Assembly: GCA_022072025.1 (NCBI GenBank)
Contig: JAJVIP010000009.1
Coordinates: 124,001-188,000 of the forward strand
DNA from: Elusimicrobiota bacterium
GTDB lineage: Bacteria > Elusimicrobiota > Elusimicrobia > F11
DNA: 64,000 nt
Direction of reading: 5' to 3'
Shown here: in pieces, positions 39,162 to 47,322 of the stretch
How the letters are laid out: every line of letters begins with the position of its first letter
How positions within the stretch are numbered: the stretch's first letter is position 1
The notes under the pieces: model-generated
What the model saw: only the letters and a program-made list of their open reading frames with translations
Told to the model about the DNA's origin: nothing
The model's database searches: none
Position numbers and translations under genes: made by a program

Positions 39162-40979
39162 ATGTCCCCTCGAGTTCATCAGTTGCCCGAAGATTTGGTG
39201 GCCCGCATCGCGGCGGGGGAGGTGGTGGAGCGGCCCGCCTCCATAATTAAAGAATTGGTGGAAAACAGTTTGGATGCGGGGGCTGACCACATCACGGTGG
39301 CCATTGAAGGCGCGGGACGAAGCCGTATTCTGATAGTGGACAATGGTTGCGGGATGACCAAAGAGGACGCCCTTTTGGCTCTGCGTCGCCATGCCACTTC
39401 CAAAATTTCCCGTCTGGAAGACTTGGAGGCCATTCAAACCTTCGGTTTTCGGGGTGAAGCGTTGCCCAGCATCGCCGCTGTATCGCGATTGACCTTGACC
39501 ACCAGAAGTGAAGAAGAGGAAATGGGGTGGGAGTTAAGTTTAGAAGGGGGGAAATTGGTTTCAGAAAAACGCGTGGCGCGGGAACCCGGAACCACCTTGG
39601 AGGTCCGCGACGTTTTTTTTAATACCCCGGCGCGTTTTAAATTCTTGAAGTCCGACGCAACCGAACGAGCCCAGTGTCTGCGCGTTTTGGAAGAGATGAT
39701 TTTTTCAAGTCTTGGGGTGACTTTTGAACTGCGCAATGAAAAAGGGAAACCCGTGATATTTCGAGCGACAAAAGTGTCCCAACCGGAAGATCAGCCTAAA
39801 TCGGTAAAAACTCGTTTGACTGAAGCCTGGGGCGCTCGCTGGTCTCAAAACTTGTTGCCGGTGTTTCATCAAACCGAACATTTTAAATTAAGCGGTGTTG
39901 TGACGAGGCAGGAAGGGCATCAAGCCACCTCGCGTTACCAATTTCTTTACATCAACCGTCGGCCGGTTCAAAATCGCCGCCTTTCACGCGCGGTTTATGA
40001 CGCCTATCGAGGAGGCTTGCCGTCTCTTCGTCACCCCGGCTGGGCGCTTTTCTTGGACGTCAATCCTTCCACGGTGGATGTCAATGTTCATCCCTCCAAA
40101 AGGGAAGTGAAGTTAACCCACGAAAGTGAACTTTATGGATTTTTAAACAATGCCATTAAAATGGCGTTAAGTGGAGGCGTGTCTTCTCCCTCCAAGGTTC
40201 AAGTGGGAGATTTCGGTCGTGCCAGTGATTTCGTTTCTTATCAGCAAGGCTCGTCACGCACATCGTTTTCGCCTCCGCGTTCTATGGAGGCGGCTGCGCG
40301 GCAATTGTATACGCCTTTGGACGCGCCCTCGTCTCCCTCTCAAACGCCGGTTTTCCCAACTCTCACTCCTTCTAACGAAGAACGTCCCGAATTAACTGAT
40401 TTGCGCGATCCTGAATTGGTGATCTTGGGGCAAATCAAAAAAACCTATTTGGTGGCGCAAACCCGAAATGGCCTTCTTTTGGTGGATCAACATGCGGCCG
40501 CTGAGCAAGCGGCCTATGAGCGTTTGCTTTTTAATATCAAGTCGGCCAAACGCCCGGTTCAAATGCTTTTGGTTCCTTTTACATGGGAGGTGGCCCTTTC
40601 ATTGGTTCCGCTGGTGGAGAAGAACTTGGATCTGTTGTCCAAAATGGGTTTCATGATTGAACCTTTTGGCGGGTCGACTTTCGTGGTCAAGGGGATCCCT
40701 GCTCATCTCAACAACAAGCTCGATCTCCATTCTTTGTTGGACGGGTTAAGCGACGAATTCCATTCCAATCATCGCGCTGCCGATTTGGATCATAGGCTCG
40801 CGGCCATGACGGCGTGCAAAGCGTCCATCAAAGCGGGCGATCCGCTTGATTTACCCGCCGGTTTGGCCATTATTCGCCAATTGGCGCTGTGCGAATCGCC
40901 CTTTACATGTCCGCATGGTCGTCCCACCGTTCTTCGCTTCCCCTACTCCGAGCTCGACCGCCGTTTCCGCCGGAGCTAA
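39162..40979 (+). CDS. mutL: DNA mismatch repair protein MutL
   Basis: A 605-residue GHKL-family ATPase. N-terminal motifs are I-A-A-G-E-V-V-E-R-P-A-S, V-E-N-S-L-D-A-G-A, D-N-G-C-G-M and T-F-G-F-R-G-E-A-L. The C-terminal dimerisation domain (about 410-600) begins I-L-G-Q-I-K-K-T-Y-L and includes L-L-V-D-Q-H-A-A-x-E and A-C-K-A-S-I-K-A, with C-P-H-G-R-P at the end. The endonuclease motif D-Q-H-A-x-x-E is present in the form D-Q-H-A-A-A-E-Q, so nicking activity is possible. ATG 39162 is preceded by AAAGGAG (39145-39151). Confidence 0.97.
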   Translation: MSPRVHQLPEDLVARIAAGEVVERPASIIKELVENSLDAGADHITVAIEGAGRSRILIVDNGCGMTKEDALLALRRHATSKISRLEDLEAIQTFGFRGEALPSIAAVSRLTLTTRSEEEEMGWELSLEGGKLVSEKRVAREPGTTLEVRDVFFNTPARFKFLKSDATERAQCLRVLEEMIFSSLGVTFELRNEKGKPVIFRATKVSQPEDQPKSVKTRLTEAWGARWSQNLLPVFHQTEHFKLSGVVTRQEGHQATSRYQFLYINRRPVQNRRLSRAVYDAYRGGLPSLRHPGWALFLDVNPSTVDVNVHPSKREVKLTHESELYGFLNNAIKMALSGGVSSPSKVQVGDFGRASDFVSYQQGSSRTSFSPPRSMEAAARQLYTPLDAPSSPSQTPVFPTLTPSNEERPELTDLRDPELVILGQIKKTYLVAQTRNGLLLVDQHAAAEQAAYERLLFNIKSAKRPVQMLLVPFTWEVALSLVPLVEKNLDLLSKMGFMIEPFGGSTFVVKGIPAHLNNKLDLHSLLDGLSDEFHSNHRAADLDHRLAAMTACKASIKAGDPLDLPAGLAIIRQLALCESPFTCPHGRPTVLRFPYSELDRRFRRS

Positions 40980-41019
40980 TCCTATGTTTCATAACGCAAC
41001 TCCGCCGCAACTGAAGAAT

Positions 41020-41110
41020 TTGTCATTCTGAACAAAGTGAAGAATCTCTATGGGATTATTAAATATTCTGTAGAGATCCCTCGGTCGCCACGGCGACCTC
41101 GGAATGACAA
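41020..41110. repeat. Dispersed repeat, family B
   Basis: A 91-base element with inverted ends TTGTCATTC (41020-41028) and GAATGACAA (41102-41110). Internal features are GAAGAATCTCTA and its counterpart TAGAGATCCCTC, and the palindrome GGTCGCC-ACG-GCGACC. A second copy in the opposite orientation lies at 42915-43005. Confidence 0.85.
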
Positions 41111-41145
41111 CTGAGAAACCCAGAACAAATTTATGATCCGGTGTA

Positions 41146-41170
41146 CTTAGTATTCCGTTTCATAAGTACG
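41146..41170. repeat. Solitary arm of the MITE-like element
   Basis: 25 bases (CTTAGTATTC at the left, CATAAGTACG at the right) match the reverse complement of 26775-26799 at 22 of 25 positions. It lies upstream of the histidine kinase gene and could instead be part of its promoter region. Confidence 0.6.
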
Positions 41171-41258
41171 GTAACGTATTGCGGAATAATGACGGTCCGC
41201 CGTCCCCCTGGTTAGCCCGCCATCCGGGAATTATTGTCTATCCTCTTTTTTTCTGCGT

Positions 41259-42446
41259 GTGGGGCCTTATACTTACTCCGTGCGGCCATCGAACAAGAAA
41301 AAATCATTTACCAAAATATTGCTGATTTCAGATAACGCCAAAGATGTTCTTACTCTGCGAATGACTTCGGCCGATATAAAAACCAACCCCTATGAGATCG
41401 TCGTTGCCAAGGACCTTCATGAGGGTTTATCTCTGTCTAGAAAACAGGCCTTTGGTTTGTTGTTGTTGGACCTCTCAATCAAAGGGAACAAAGGGTTGGA
41501 CGCTCTCTTGACGCTTAAAGAAAATCATTTTGAGTTGCCGATCGTTATTTTGGCGTCGCGTGAGGACCAATCGATGGCCATGGAGGCGGTTAAATGTGGG
41601 GCGCAGGATTATTTGATTAAGGGTCGACTGGAATCCAATTTGCTTGAACGAATGATTCATTATGCGATCGAAAGGCATCGTGTGATGTCCGAGATGATGG
41701 AGAAAAATCGAGAGTTGGAGCATTTGATGGCCCTTAAGTCGGAGTTTGTTTCCACCGTGTCCCATGAACTTCGCACTCCGCTCACTGTGATTCTCAACTC
41801 CTCCAACAATATGCTGGACGGAGCCATGGGAGACCTGAATGAAGAACAAAAGAAATGGGTCAAAAAAATAAACGGGCATGCGTTGCGGTTGCATGACATG
41901 ATCAACGATATTTTGGATCTGTCCAAATTGCAGGCCGGGACAACAGAAATGCGGCGCCAATGGGTGGATATTCCCGAACTTATTAGAGGGGCCATGGACA
42001 GTGTGAGTGGTTTGGCTTTGGAAAAACAGATTGAATTGAAGTATTTGGAACCCCATCAATCCTCTCCTCTTTGGGCCGATGGACAACATCTGGAACGAGT
42101 TTTCACAAACCTTTTATCCAATGGAATCAAGTACACTCCTCGCTCAGGATGTGTTTCAGTTGAAGTCAGCGAATTCCACGGGCAGATAGAATTTTGCGTG
42201 GCTGATAACGGGCCCGGCATCGCGCCCGAGCATCAGGAAATGATTTTCGAACGGTTTCGGCAAATCAGGCAAACCGAATCAAGTGACAAAGCCACCCAAG
42301 GAATTGGGTTGGGCCTCGCCATATGCAAAGAAATTGTTACTCAACACAACGGTAGAATTTGGGTGGAAAGCCAACCTGGGCAGGGAAGCCGGTTCCTCTT
42401 TTCTCTTCCCCTACAACCAGCAGAATCCAAAGCGAAGGCGGCCTGA
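41259..42446 (+). CDS. Receiver-histidine kinase hybrid
   Basis: A 395-residue cytoplasmic protein with a response-regulator receiver first (about 20-140; phospho-acceptor D71 in L-L-L-L-D-L, T/S and K equivalents further on as I-L-A-S-R and L-I-K-G), a short helical linker, then HisKA (H169 in V-S-H-E-L-R-T-P) and HATPase (N box and G boxes D-N-G-P-G-I-A and G-I-G-L-G-L-A). Such proteins respond to another kinase through their receiver and then phosphorylate a partner, here the response regulator that follows after two bases. The GTG start at 41259 lacks a clear ribosome-binding site; GTG 41280 is an alternative. Confidence 0.88.
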   Translation: MGPYTYSVRPSNKKKSFTKILLISDNAKDVLTLRMTSADIKTNPYEIVVAKDLHEGLSLSRKQAFGLLLLDLSIKGNKGLDALLTLKENHFELPIVILASREDQSMAMEAVKCGAQDYLIKGRLESNLLERMIHYAIERHRVMSEMMEKNRELEHLMALKSEFVSTVSHELRTPLTVILNSSNNMLDGAMGDLNEEQKKWVKKINGHALRLHDMINDILDLSKLQAGTTEMRRQWVDIPELIRGAMDSVSGLALEKQIELKYLEPHQSSPLWADGQHLERVFTNLLSNGIKYTPRSGCVSVEVSEFHGQIEFCVADNGPGIAPEHQEMIFERFRQIRQTESSDKATQGIGLGLAICKEIVTQHNGRIWVESQPGQGSRFLFSLPLQPAESKAKAA

Positions 42447-42448
42447 CA

Positions 42449-42835
42449 ATGGGATTGTTCAAAAATACAAAACAGAAAATTCTTGTGGTAGAGGACGAAC
42501 CCGACATCGCGGACGGTTTAAAGCTTCGTCTGGACATGGCGGGGTATGACGTGGTCTTGGCCGCTGATGGTCAAGATGGGATTTTGAAGGCCAAGAACGA
42601 AAAACCGGATTTGGTGGTGCTTGATTTGATGATTCCCAAGATGGACGGCTATGAAGTCTGCCGAATTCTGCGAAGTTCAGCCTTTACCAAAACAACTCCC
42701 ATTCTGATTTTGACCGCACTTCAAATGGTGGGAGACATCGATAAAGCCTTTGAAGTGGGCGCCAATGATTACTTAAGCAAACCCTTCACCAATGAACGCC
42801 TCCTCGCCAAAATAACAAAACTTCTCAACAAATAA
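42449..42835 (+). CDS. Single-domain response regulator
   Basis: A 128-residue stand-alone receiver (CheY-like). Acidic pair D16/E17 in V-V-E-D-E, phospho-acceptor D59 in L-V-V-L-D-L-M-I-P, the switch T89 in I-L-T-A and K111 in Y-L-S-K-P-F. No output domain, so it must act by protein contact or as a phosphate shuttle. The ATG lies two bases after the kinase stop; the two are surely partners. A longer frame starts at 42359 within the kinase gene and is rejected. Confidence 0.93.
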   Translation: MGLFKNTKQKILVVEDEPDIADGLKLRLDMAGYDVVLAADGQDGILKAKNEKPDLVVLDLMIPKMDGYEVCRILRSSAFTKTTPILILTALQMVGDIDKAFEVGANDYLSKPFTNERLLAKITKLLNK

Positions 42836-42914
42836 ATCACCCCTAAGTTATAATCCTGGCCTTGTATGATGACATTACAGTTTCTTGTTTTTTGTCAAAG
42901 AAAATCACAGTTTA

Positions 42915-43005
42915 ATGTCATCCAGAGGTCGCCGTGGCGACCGAGGGATCTCTACGGGATATTTAATAATCCTATAGAGATTCTTCACTGCGTTCAGAAT
43001 GACAA
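42915..43005. repeat. Dispersed repeat, family B, inverted copy
   Basis: Same element as 41020-41110 in the opposite orientation: it starts ATGTCATCC, has GGTCGCC-GTG-GCGACC and GAGGGATCTCTA near the left, and ends GAATGACAA (42997-43005). The two copies flank the kinase and response-regulator genes. Confidence 0.85.
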
Positions 43006-43032
43006 ACCCTTCAGTTACGGAGAATCCGCGCT

Positions 43033-43563
43033 ATGTTGTTTGTATTTAATTTATTCGCGAAACTATTAAAGGCCTTGAACAGTGAGGAGGCTCCAGCGCA
43101 ATTAGCGGCGGGGTTTGCGTTCGGCGCTTGGATGGGGCTTTTGCCCTTGACGGGTTTGTTGCCGTCCATTTTTTTGATCATTTCTTTCCTTATTAATATC
43201 AATCTCGGCTTTACGGTGATTGCCGCCGCTGTATATAAATTGTTGGCCTTTGCCATTGATCCCGTCGCGAATCAATTGGGTTTTTATGTGCTGACCAAAA
43301 TTCCCAGCCTGACGCCTTTTTGGACGGATCTCTACAATATGCCACTTGTTCCCTATACCCGGTTTAATAACACCATCGTCATGGGCAGTCTTTTGATCGG
43401 GTTTTTGTTGCTTGTTCCGAATTATTTTTTGGGGCGCGCTTTGGTGAGGTTTTATCGGACACACCTGCGAGAACGTGTTCAACAACTCAAAATTATGAAA
43501 ATTATTCGGGCCAGTTCGTTCTATAAGTACTACGAAACGTACAAAGGGATCAGCGGACAATGA
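43033..43563 (+). CDS. TIGR03546-family membrane protein
   Basis: A 176-residue inner-membrane protein with hydrophobic segments at about 24-45, 50-72, 75-90 and 115-137. The stretch G-F-A-F-G-A-W-M-G-L-L-P-L-T-G is like DUF2062 membrane proteins, and the whole pattern, together with the next gene, is what I recall as TIGR03546. In the relatively few diderm genomes that have it, it is found beside TIGR03545. Function unknown. Its stop overlaps the TIGR03545 gene by four bases. A family B repeat precedes it. Confidence 0.75.
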   Translation: MLFVFNLFAKLLKALNSEEAPAQLAAGFAFGAWMGLLPLTGLLPSIFLIISFLININLGFTVIAAAVYKLLAFAIDPVANQLGFYVLTKIPSLTPFWTDLYNMPLVPYTRFNNTIVMGSLLIGFLLLVPNYFLGRALVRFYRTHLRERVQQLKIMKIIRASSFYKYYETYKGISGQ

Positions 43564-45455
43564 GGACGATCTTGTCGTGGATCCGATGGAAATATTTTGT
43601 TCCTGTCGCCATTTTGCTGGGAGCGGTGATTATATTCTTCGCGATTTTTTTGGATCCGTTGTTGGCGCGCGGCATTGAAACGGTGGGAGGAAAGCTGAAT
43701 GGCGCCAAAGTTGAGGTGGTGGGTCTTAAAACAAAGATATTTAAAGGTCGGTTGAGCGTGGCGCGGCTTCAAGTGGCCAATCCTGATATGTTAATGCAAA
43801 ACCTGTTGGAGGCCGGGCCCTTGGTATTCCAATTGGATATTGGCGAACTTTTTGGTCGGCGCGTTATTATCAATGAAGCTACTCTGAAAGGATTGGCTTT
43901 TAATACCCCCCGAAAAACCTCCGGTGCCCTTCCCTTGAAGATGGTGTCCAAAAAAGCCGCCGAACCACCCAGTGCCACGGATCGGTTGATGGCCAAATAT
44001 CAAGAGCGTTTTAAGCTGAACATTGATGGCATCAAAGGAGAAGTGAAATCCAAAATTGATTTTGACCCCAAAGATTTGGAGATTTATAAATCAGCGGAGG
44101 CCCTCAAAGATAAGGCTCAAAACTTACCTGATGAATGGGAGCAAAGAGTTCAAGAGGTTAAAGCCGAAGATCGTCTTAAAAAAATAGAAAGTGATTTGCA
44201 GGAGATTAAAGAAACCCCCACCAGTGGAACTCAAGCTTTGACAGCCATTCCCGCCAGTCTTAAAAAATTGAATGAAGTGAAAGATCAATTGGAATCCTTA
44301 AAAAAAGAAGTCGGGACTCTTAAGGCGGAGATTCAAACCGAAACCAAAGAACTGAAAGCAGGCGTCGGAGGGCTGTCGGGAGCCAAACAGAAAGACTTGG
44401 ATGATTTAATGTCTCGGTTGAGCTTGGATTTCGCGAGTCCCGATCGTTTGGTGGAAGGCTTGCTTGGATCGAGCCTGCTTCATCGGCTTCAAACATTGTT
44501 CCATTATGTTCAATTGGCGCGGCAGCACATGCCCTCTAAAAAAGAGAAAGAATCTATTCCGCCCAAACCTCGATCCAAAGGAATGGACATTGAATTTCCA
44601 ACCCCGGACGCATTGCCTCGATTTTGGTTGATGAAAGCGGCTTTGGAAGGCGTGTACAGTGGGATTTCTGCTTCGGGAAATTTATCCAATTTGACCACTG
44701 ATCCCGCCCGCGTTGGTCATCCCTTCAAATTGGATTTAAACGGAGAACAAGGCAGCCAAAAATTCAGTCTTAAATCGGTTCTTGACCACACCAAAGAGAT
44801 AAATGCGGATAGTTTCTTACTTCAAGCCACGGGTCTTGATGTAAAGCAATTGTTCCCGGCTCTGGGCAATGGTGGGGAGGACTTTTTAGCGGGCGTGGGA
44901 AATTTTGAAATGGCTTTGAATTTGGTGGGTGATGAAGGGATTGGGGGGCAGTTGGAATTGGGACTTTCGGGGCTCAAGTTCAATGAAACCTCTTTGTTGG
45001 CCAAGGTGGGAGTACTCCAAGTCAATCCCACAGATCCAGGGGATAAATTAAAAGCCGATTTTATGAAGAGAGTGGCAAAGTCTATTGAAGCGATGAAAGA
45101 GGTCAAGATTGGGGCGTATGTGTCTGGATCCTGGAAGGATCCCCATTTAAAAATAAATTCCAATTTGGCACCTGCTTTGGGTTCTGTGATCAAAGAGTCG
45201 GTGGGACATTTGGTTAAAGACCAACGTGAACAATTGGAAGGTCGCCTGAACCAGATCCTCTCAGAAAAACAGAAAGAAGTGAGTGAAAAATTGGCCGGAA
45301 TAGATACAAAACCAAATAACACGTTGGCCGGGCTTGAAGAACAGATCTCAAAAAAGGTGTCTGAAGTAACCGGAATCAACCTAAGCCCCGCGGAGGGAGG
45401 AAATCACCCTTCGGGTGGCAAGATCCCCTCTTTGGATAAGCTCTTTAAGAAATAA
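43560..45455 (+). CDS. TIGR03545-family envelope protein
   Basis: A 631-residue protein anchored by one N-terminal helix (about 14-33, V-A-I-L-L-G-A-V-I-I-F-F-A) with its bulk in the periplasm. The first domain (G-G-K-L-N-G-A-K-V-E-V, then A-R-L-Q-V-A-N-P-D) resembles AsmA-type start sequences; a long charged coiled coil lies at about 190-290, and the C-terminal half has AsmA-like beta segments (L-E-L-G-L-S-G-L). AsmA-like proteins bridge or span the periplasm and handle lipids, so transport or assembly of envelope material together with TIGR03546 is a reasonable inference. Only partial family recognition by eye. Confidence 0.7.
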   Translation: MRTILSWIRWKYFVPVAILLGAVIIFFAIFLDPLLARGIETVGGKLNGAKVEVVGLKTKIFKGRLSVARLQVANPDMLMQNLLEAGPLVFQLDIGELFGRRVIINEATLKGLAFNTPRKTSGALPLKMVSKKAAEPPSATDRLMAKYQERFKLNIDGIKGEVKSKIDFDPKDLEIYKSAEALKDKAQNLPDEWEQRVQEVKAEDRLKKIESDLQEIKETPTSGTQALTAIPASLKKLNEVKDQLESLKKEVGTLKAEIQTETKELKAGVGGLSGAKQKDLDDLMSRLSLDFASPDRLVEGLLGSSLLHRLQTLFHYVQLARQHMPSKKEKESIPPKPRSKGMDIEFPTPDALPRFWLMKAALEGVYSGISASGNLSNLTTDPARVGHPFKLDLNGEQGSQKFSLKSVLDHTKEINADSFLLQATGLDVKQLFPALGNGGEDFLAGVGNFEMALNLVGDEGIGGQLELGLSGLKFNETSLLAKVGVLQVNPTDPGDKLKADFMKRVAKSIEAMKEVKIGAYVSGSWKDPHLKINSNLAPALGSVIKESVGHLVKDQREQLEGRLNQILSEKQKEVSEKLAGIDTKPNNTLAGLEEQISKKVSEVTGINLSPAEGGNHPSGGKIPSLDKLFKK

Positions 45456-45521
45456 AAACAGATTGGTTTTTGGAGGTGAAAGTGATTTCGCTGAAAATTA
45501 ACCCAAGCTTAAGCCGAACAT

Positions 45522-45550
45522 GAGGAGAAAGATGTGATAATTCTCCAATG
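45522..45550 (+). promoter_or_regulatory. Ribosome-binding site in a hairpin with an AUG-UGA minimal ORF
   Basis: GAGGAG (45522-45527) lies in the left arm of the hairpin GGAGAA (45524-45529) / TTCTCC (45541-45546). The loop contains ATGTGA (45532-45537), a start codon followed directly by a stop. The ATG of the next gene (45548) follows the right arm. In linear form the ribosome-binding site is about 20 bases from that ATG, far more than usual. Confidence 0.45.
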
Positions 45551-45976
45551 AAAACAACAAGATTGATTATTGTTCGCGCAGTTTTTGTTTCGTTTATAAT
45601 CCTCCCCCCTCTTTGGTGTCAATTGCCTTCTCCTGATAATTTTTCGGATGCCCTCACGGTTCTTCAAGTCCAAACGCAAACCCCTCCCGTTCGGGAAGGG
45701 CTATTGCTTGATTTAGATAAAAGGGCCAGGGCAGAAAAAATTATTCTCGATCATTTAAATGAGATTCAAAAGGAAGGCACGGTTTCAACCGCCATTGCTC
45801 TCGAGGATTATTGGATTGAAGTGTTCAATAAAGCCGGCAGGGTTGATCTTTTTCCTGAGATCAAAGAACAGTTGGCCACGGTGTTGGCGGACGCCTTGGC
45901 TCCTTATTTCAGTGGTCAATCGGTGGATGTTGAAAAGTTCACAACCGCGGCCGCTCGGTCGCTAAAATCTCAATAA
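45548..45976 (+). CDS. Small exported protein of unknown function
   Basis: A 142-residue protein with an N-terminal hydrophobic signal (L-I-I-V-R-A-V-F-V-S-F-I-I-L, likely cleaved after about residue 26, W-C-Q). The mature part is helical: L-T-V-L-Q-V-Q, L-D-L-D-K-R-A-R-A-E-K-I-I-L-D and L-A-T-V-L-A-D-A-L-A-P-Y. I do not recognise a family. It stands before the degenerate GspE-like gene (40 bases away) and after the TIGR03545 gene. Confidence 0.6.
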   Translation: MKTTRLIIVRAVFVSFIILPPLWCQLPSPDNFSDALTVLQVQTQTPPVREGLLLDLDKRARAEKIILDHLNEIQKEGTVSTAIALEDYWIEVFNKAGRVDLFPEIKEQLATVLADALAPYFSGQSVDVEKFTTAAARSLKSQ

Positions 45977-46016
45977 CGCCCTGGTAAGCCTCTCTTCTCC
46001 CCGTTATCCTTCCTTC

Positions 46017-47267
46017 ATGGAGAAGGACAAAAATAAGGAAGCAACGCCTGATATTCAAGAGCCTCTGCGTCCAGTGGTGGCTCCCATTCCTGATGCAAGT
46101 CCACGGTCCAAACCCAAGATGCCCATTGCATTGGAAAAAATCATCGCGAGTGCGACACGAAATCGCGCGAGTCAAATCTTGATTGAAAAAGAAAACAATC
46201 GCATAAAGATTCGACAGAGAATTCGAGGGGTCTTAATTTTTGATCTTTCAACCACACTCACTCCTCAAGATTCAAATCATATTTATGAGTATGTGCTCAA
46301 TTCAGGGGAGAAAAAATCGGAGGGGGGATTGGTTTGGGCTTCGCACACCCTTGTCTATTCAATAAATTCTGAGCCATATTTTTTGCGGTTTCTTTTAAGT
46401 GAGAGCAAAGGTTTTTCTCTTATGACCATTCACTTGACGAGACAGACCGAAAAGCCCTTTAACCCCACGGCCTGGGGAATGGGGCCCAATCAAGCCACTC
46501 TGTTAGAAAATTTCTTGGCTCGTTCTCATGGATTGATTCTTTTTTGTGGAACTGAAACAGATGATTTACTTTCCTCTATTCAATCCATTGGAAAACAACT
46601 TATGACTCCAGAACGACATGTGATTGTGGTGGAGGGACAATCTCAGGCGTGGTTTACAGATGTTGAACAAATGACGTCGAACAATGATCCCGCCCTTTTT
46701 ACAAAAATCCTTCGTTTGGCTTTTCGTCATGAGCCTGATTTGTTGGTGGCCCATCCCATCGAAACCAAAGAGCAAATGGAATTGTGTCTTTCCGAAGCCA
46801 TTCGCGGGCGGCTGGTATTCGCGAGGTTGTTCGCTTCGGATGTGTCCGATGCCCTTATGCAACTCCTTTCGATGGGAGTTGAGCCGCATTTGTTGGGAAC
46901 AGGACTTCTCGGAGTGGTCGCTCAAAGAACATTAAGGCTCAATTGTCCGCGATGTCAGGATAAGGAAGCAGTTTCACGTGATCGATTAAAAGATATAGGA
47001 ATTCCGTTGGGGATGCAGCCGGCCGCTTTTTTCCAAGGGAAGGGTTGCGACGCCTGTTTTCGCACGGGTTTCGACAAAGAAACCAATATTTTCGAAGTTA
47101 TTGAGATGACAGATGACTTGAGGAGTCGAATGACCAAGGATTTAAGAAGAGACGCCCTCAAATCGCTTATGAAAACATATGGATTGATGACGCTTCGCCA
47201 AATGGCTCTCCATAAAGCCATCAACGGTCAAACCTCTCTTGCTGAAGTCCTTCGCGTTACATCCTAG
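46017..47267 (+). CDS. GspE/PilT-family ATPase homologue with degenerate ATP site
   Basis: A 416-residue protein with the layout of type II secretion/type IV pilus ATPases: an N2-like domain (about 40-155) and a RecA-like C-domain. The P-loop, normally G-P-T-G-S-G-K-T-T, reads G-T-E-T-D-D-L-L-S (G172-L-I-L-F-C-G onwards), with neither Lys nor Thr, and the Walker B region is E-P-D-L-L-V-A-H-P-I-E-T-K-E instead of D-P-D-x-x-x-x-G-E-I-R-D. The four-cysteine metal site is intact (N-C-P-R-C and G-C-D-A-C), as is the C-terminal A-x-x-x-G-x-T-S-L-x-E segment. It is therefore probably a structural pseudo-ATPase rather than a motor. No other pilus or T2SS genes are in the window. Confidence 0.75.
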   Translation: MEKDKNKEATPDIQEPLRPVVAPIPDASPRSKPKMPIALEKIIASATRNRASQILIEKENNRIKIRQRIRGVLIFDLSTTLTPQDSNHIYEYVLNSGEKKSEGGLVWASHTLVYSINSEPYFLRFLLSESKGFSLMTIHLTRQTEKPFNPTAWGMGPNQATLLENFLARSHGLILFCGTETDDLLSSIQSIGKQLMTPERHVIVVEGQSQAWFTDVEQMTSNNDPALFTKILRLAFRHEPDLLVAHPIETKEQMELCLSEAIRGRLVFARLFASDVSDALMQLLSMGVEPHLLGTGLLGVVAQRTLRLNCPRCQDKEAVSRDRLKDIGIPLGMQPAAFFQGKGCDACFRTGFDKETNIFEVIEMTDDLRSRMTKDLRRDALKSLMKTYGLMTLRQMALHKAINGQTSLAEVLRVTS

Positions 47268-47322
47268 TTCACCTGTCTTTTCTGGTTTGGTTTTTTTTCC
47301 GAAGATATGGAAGAATCCCGGC

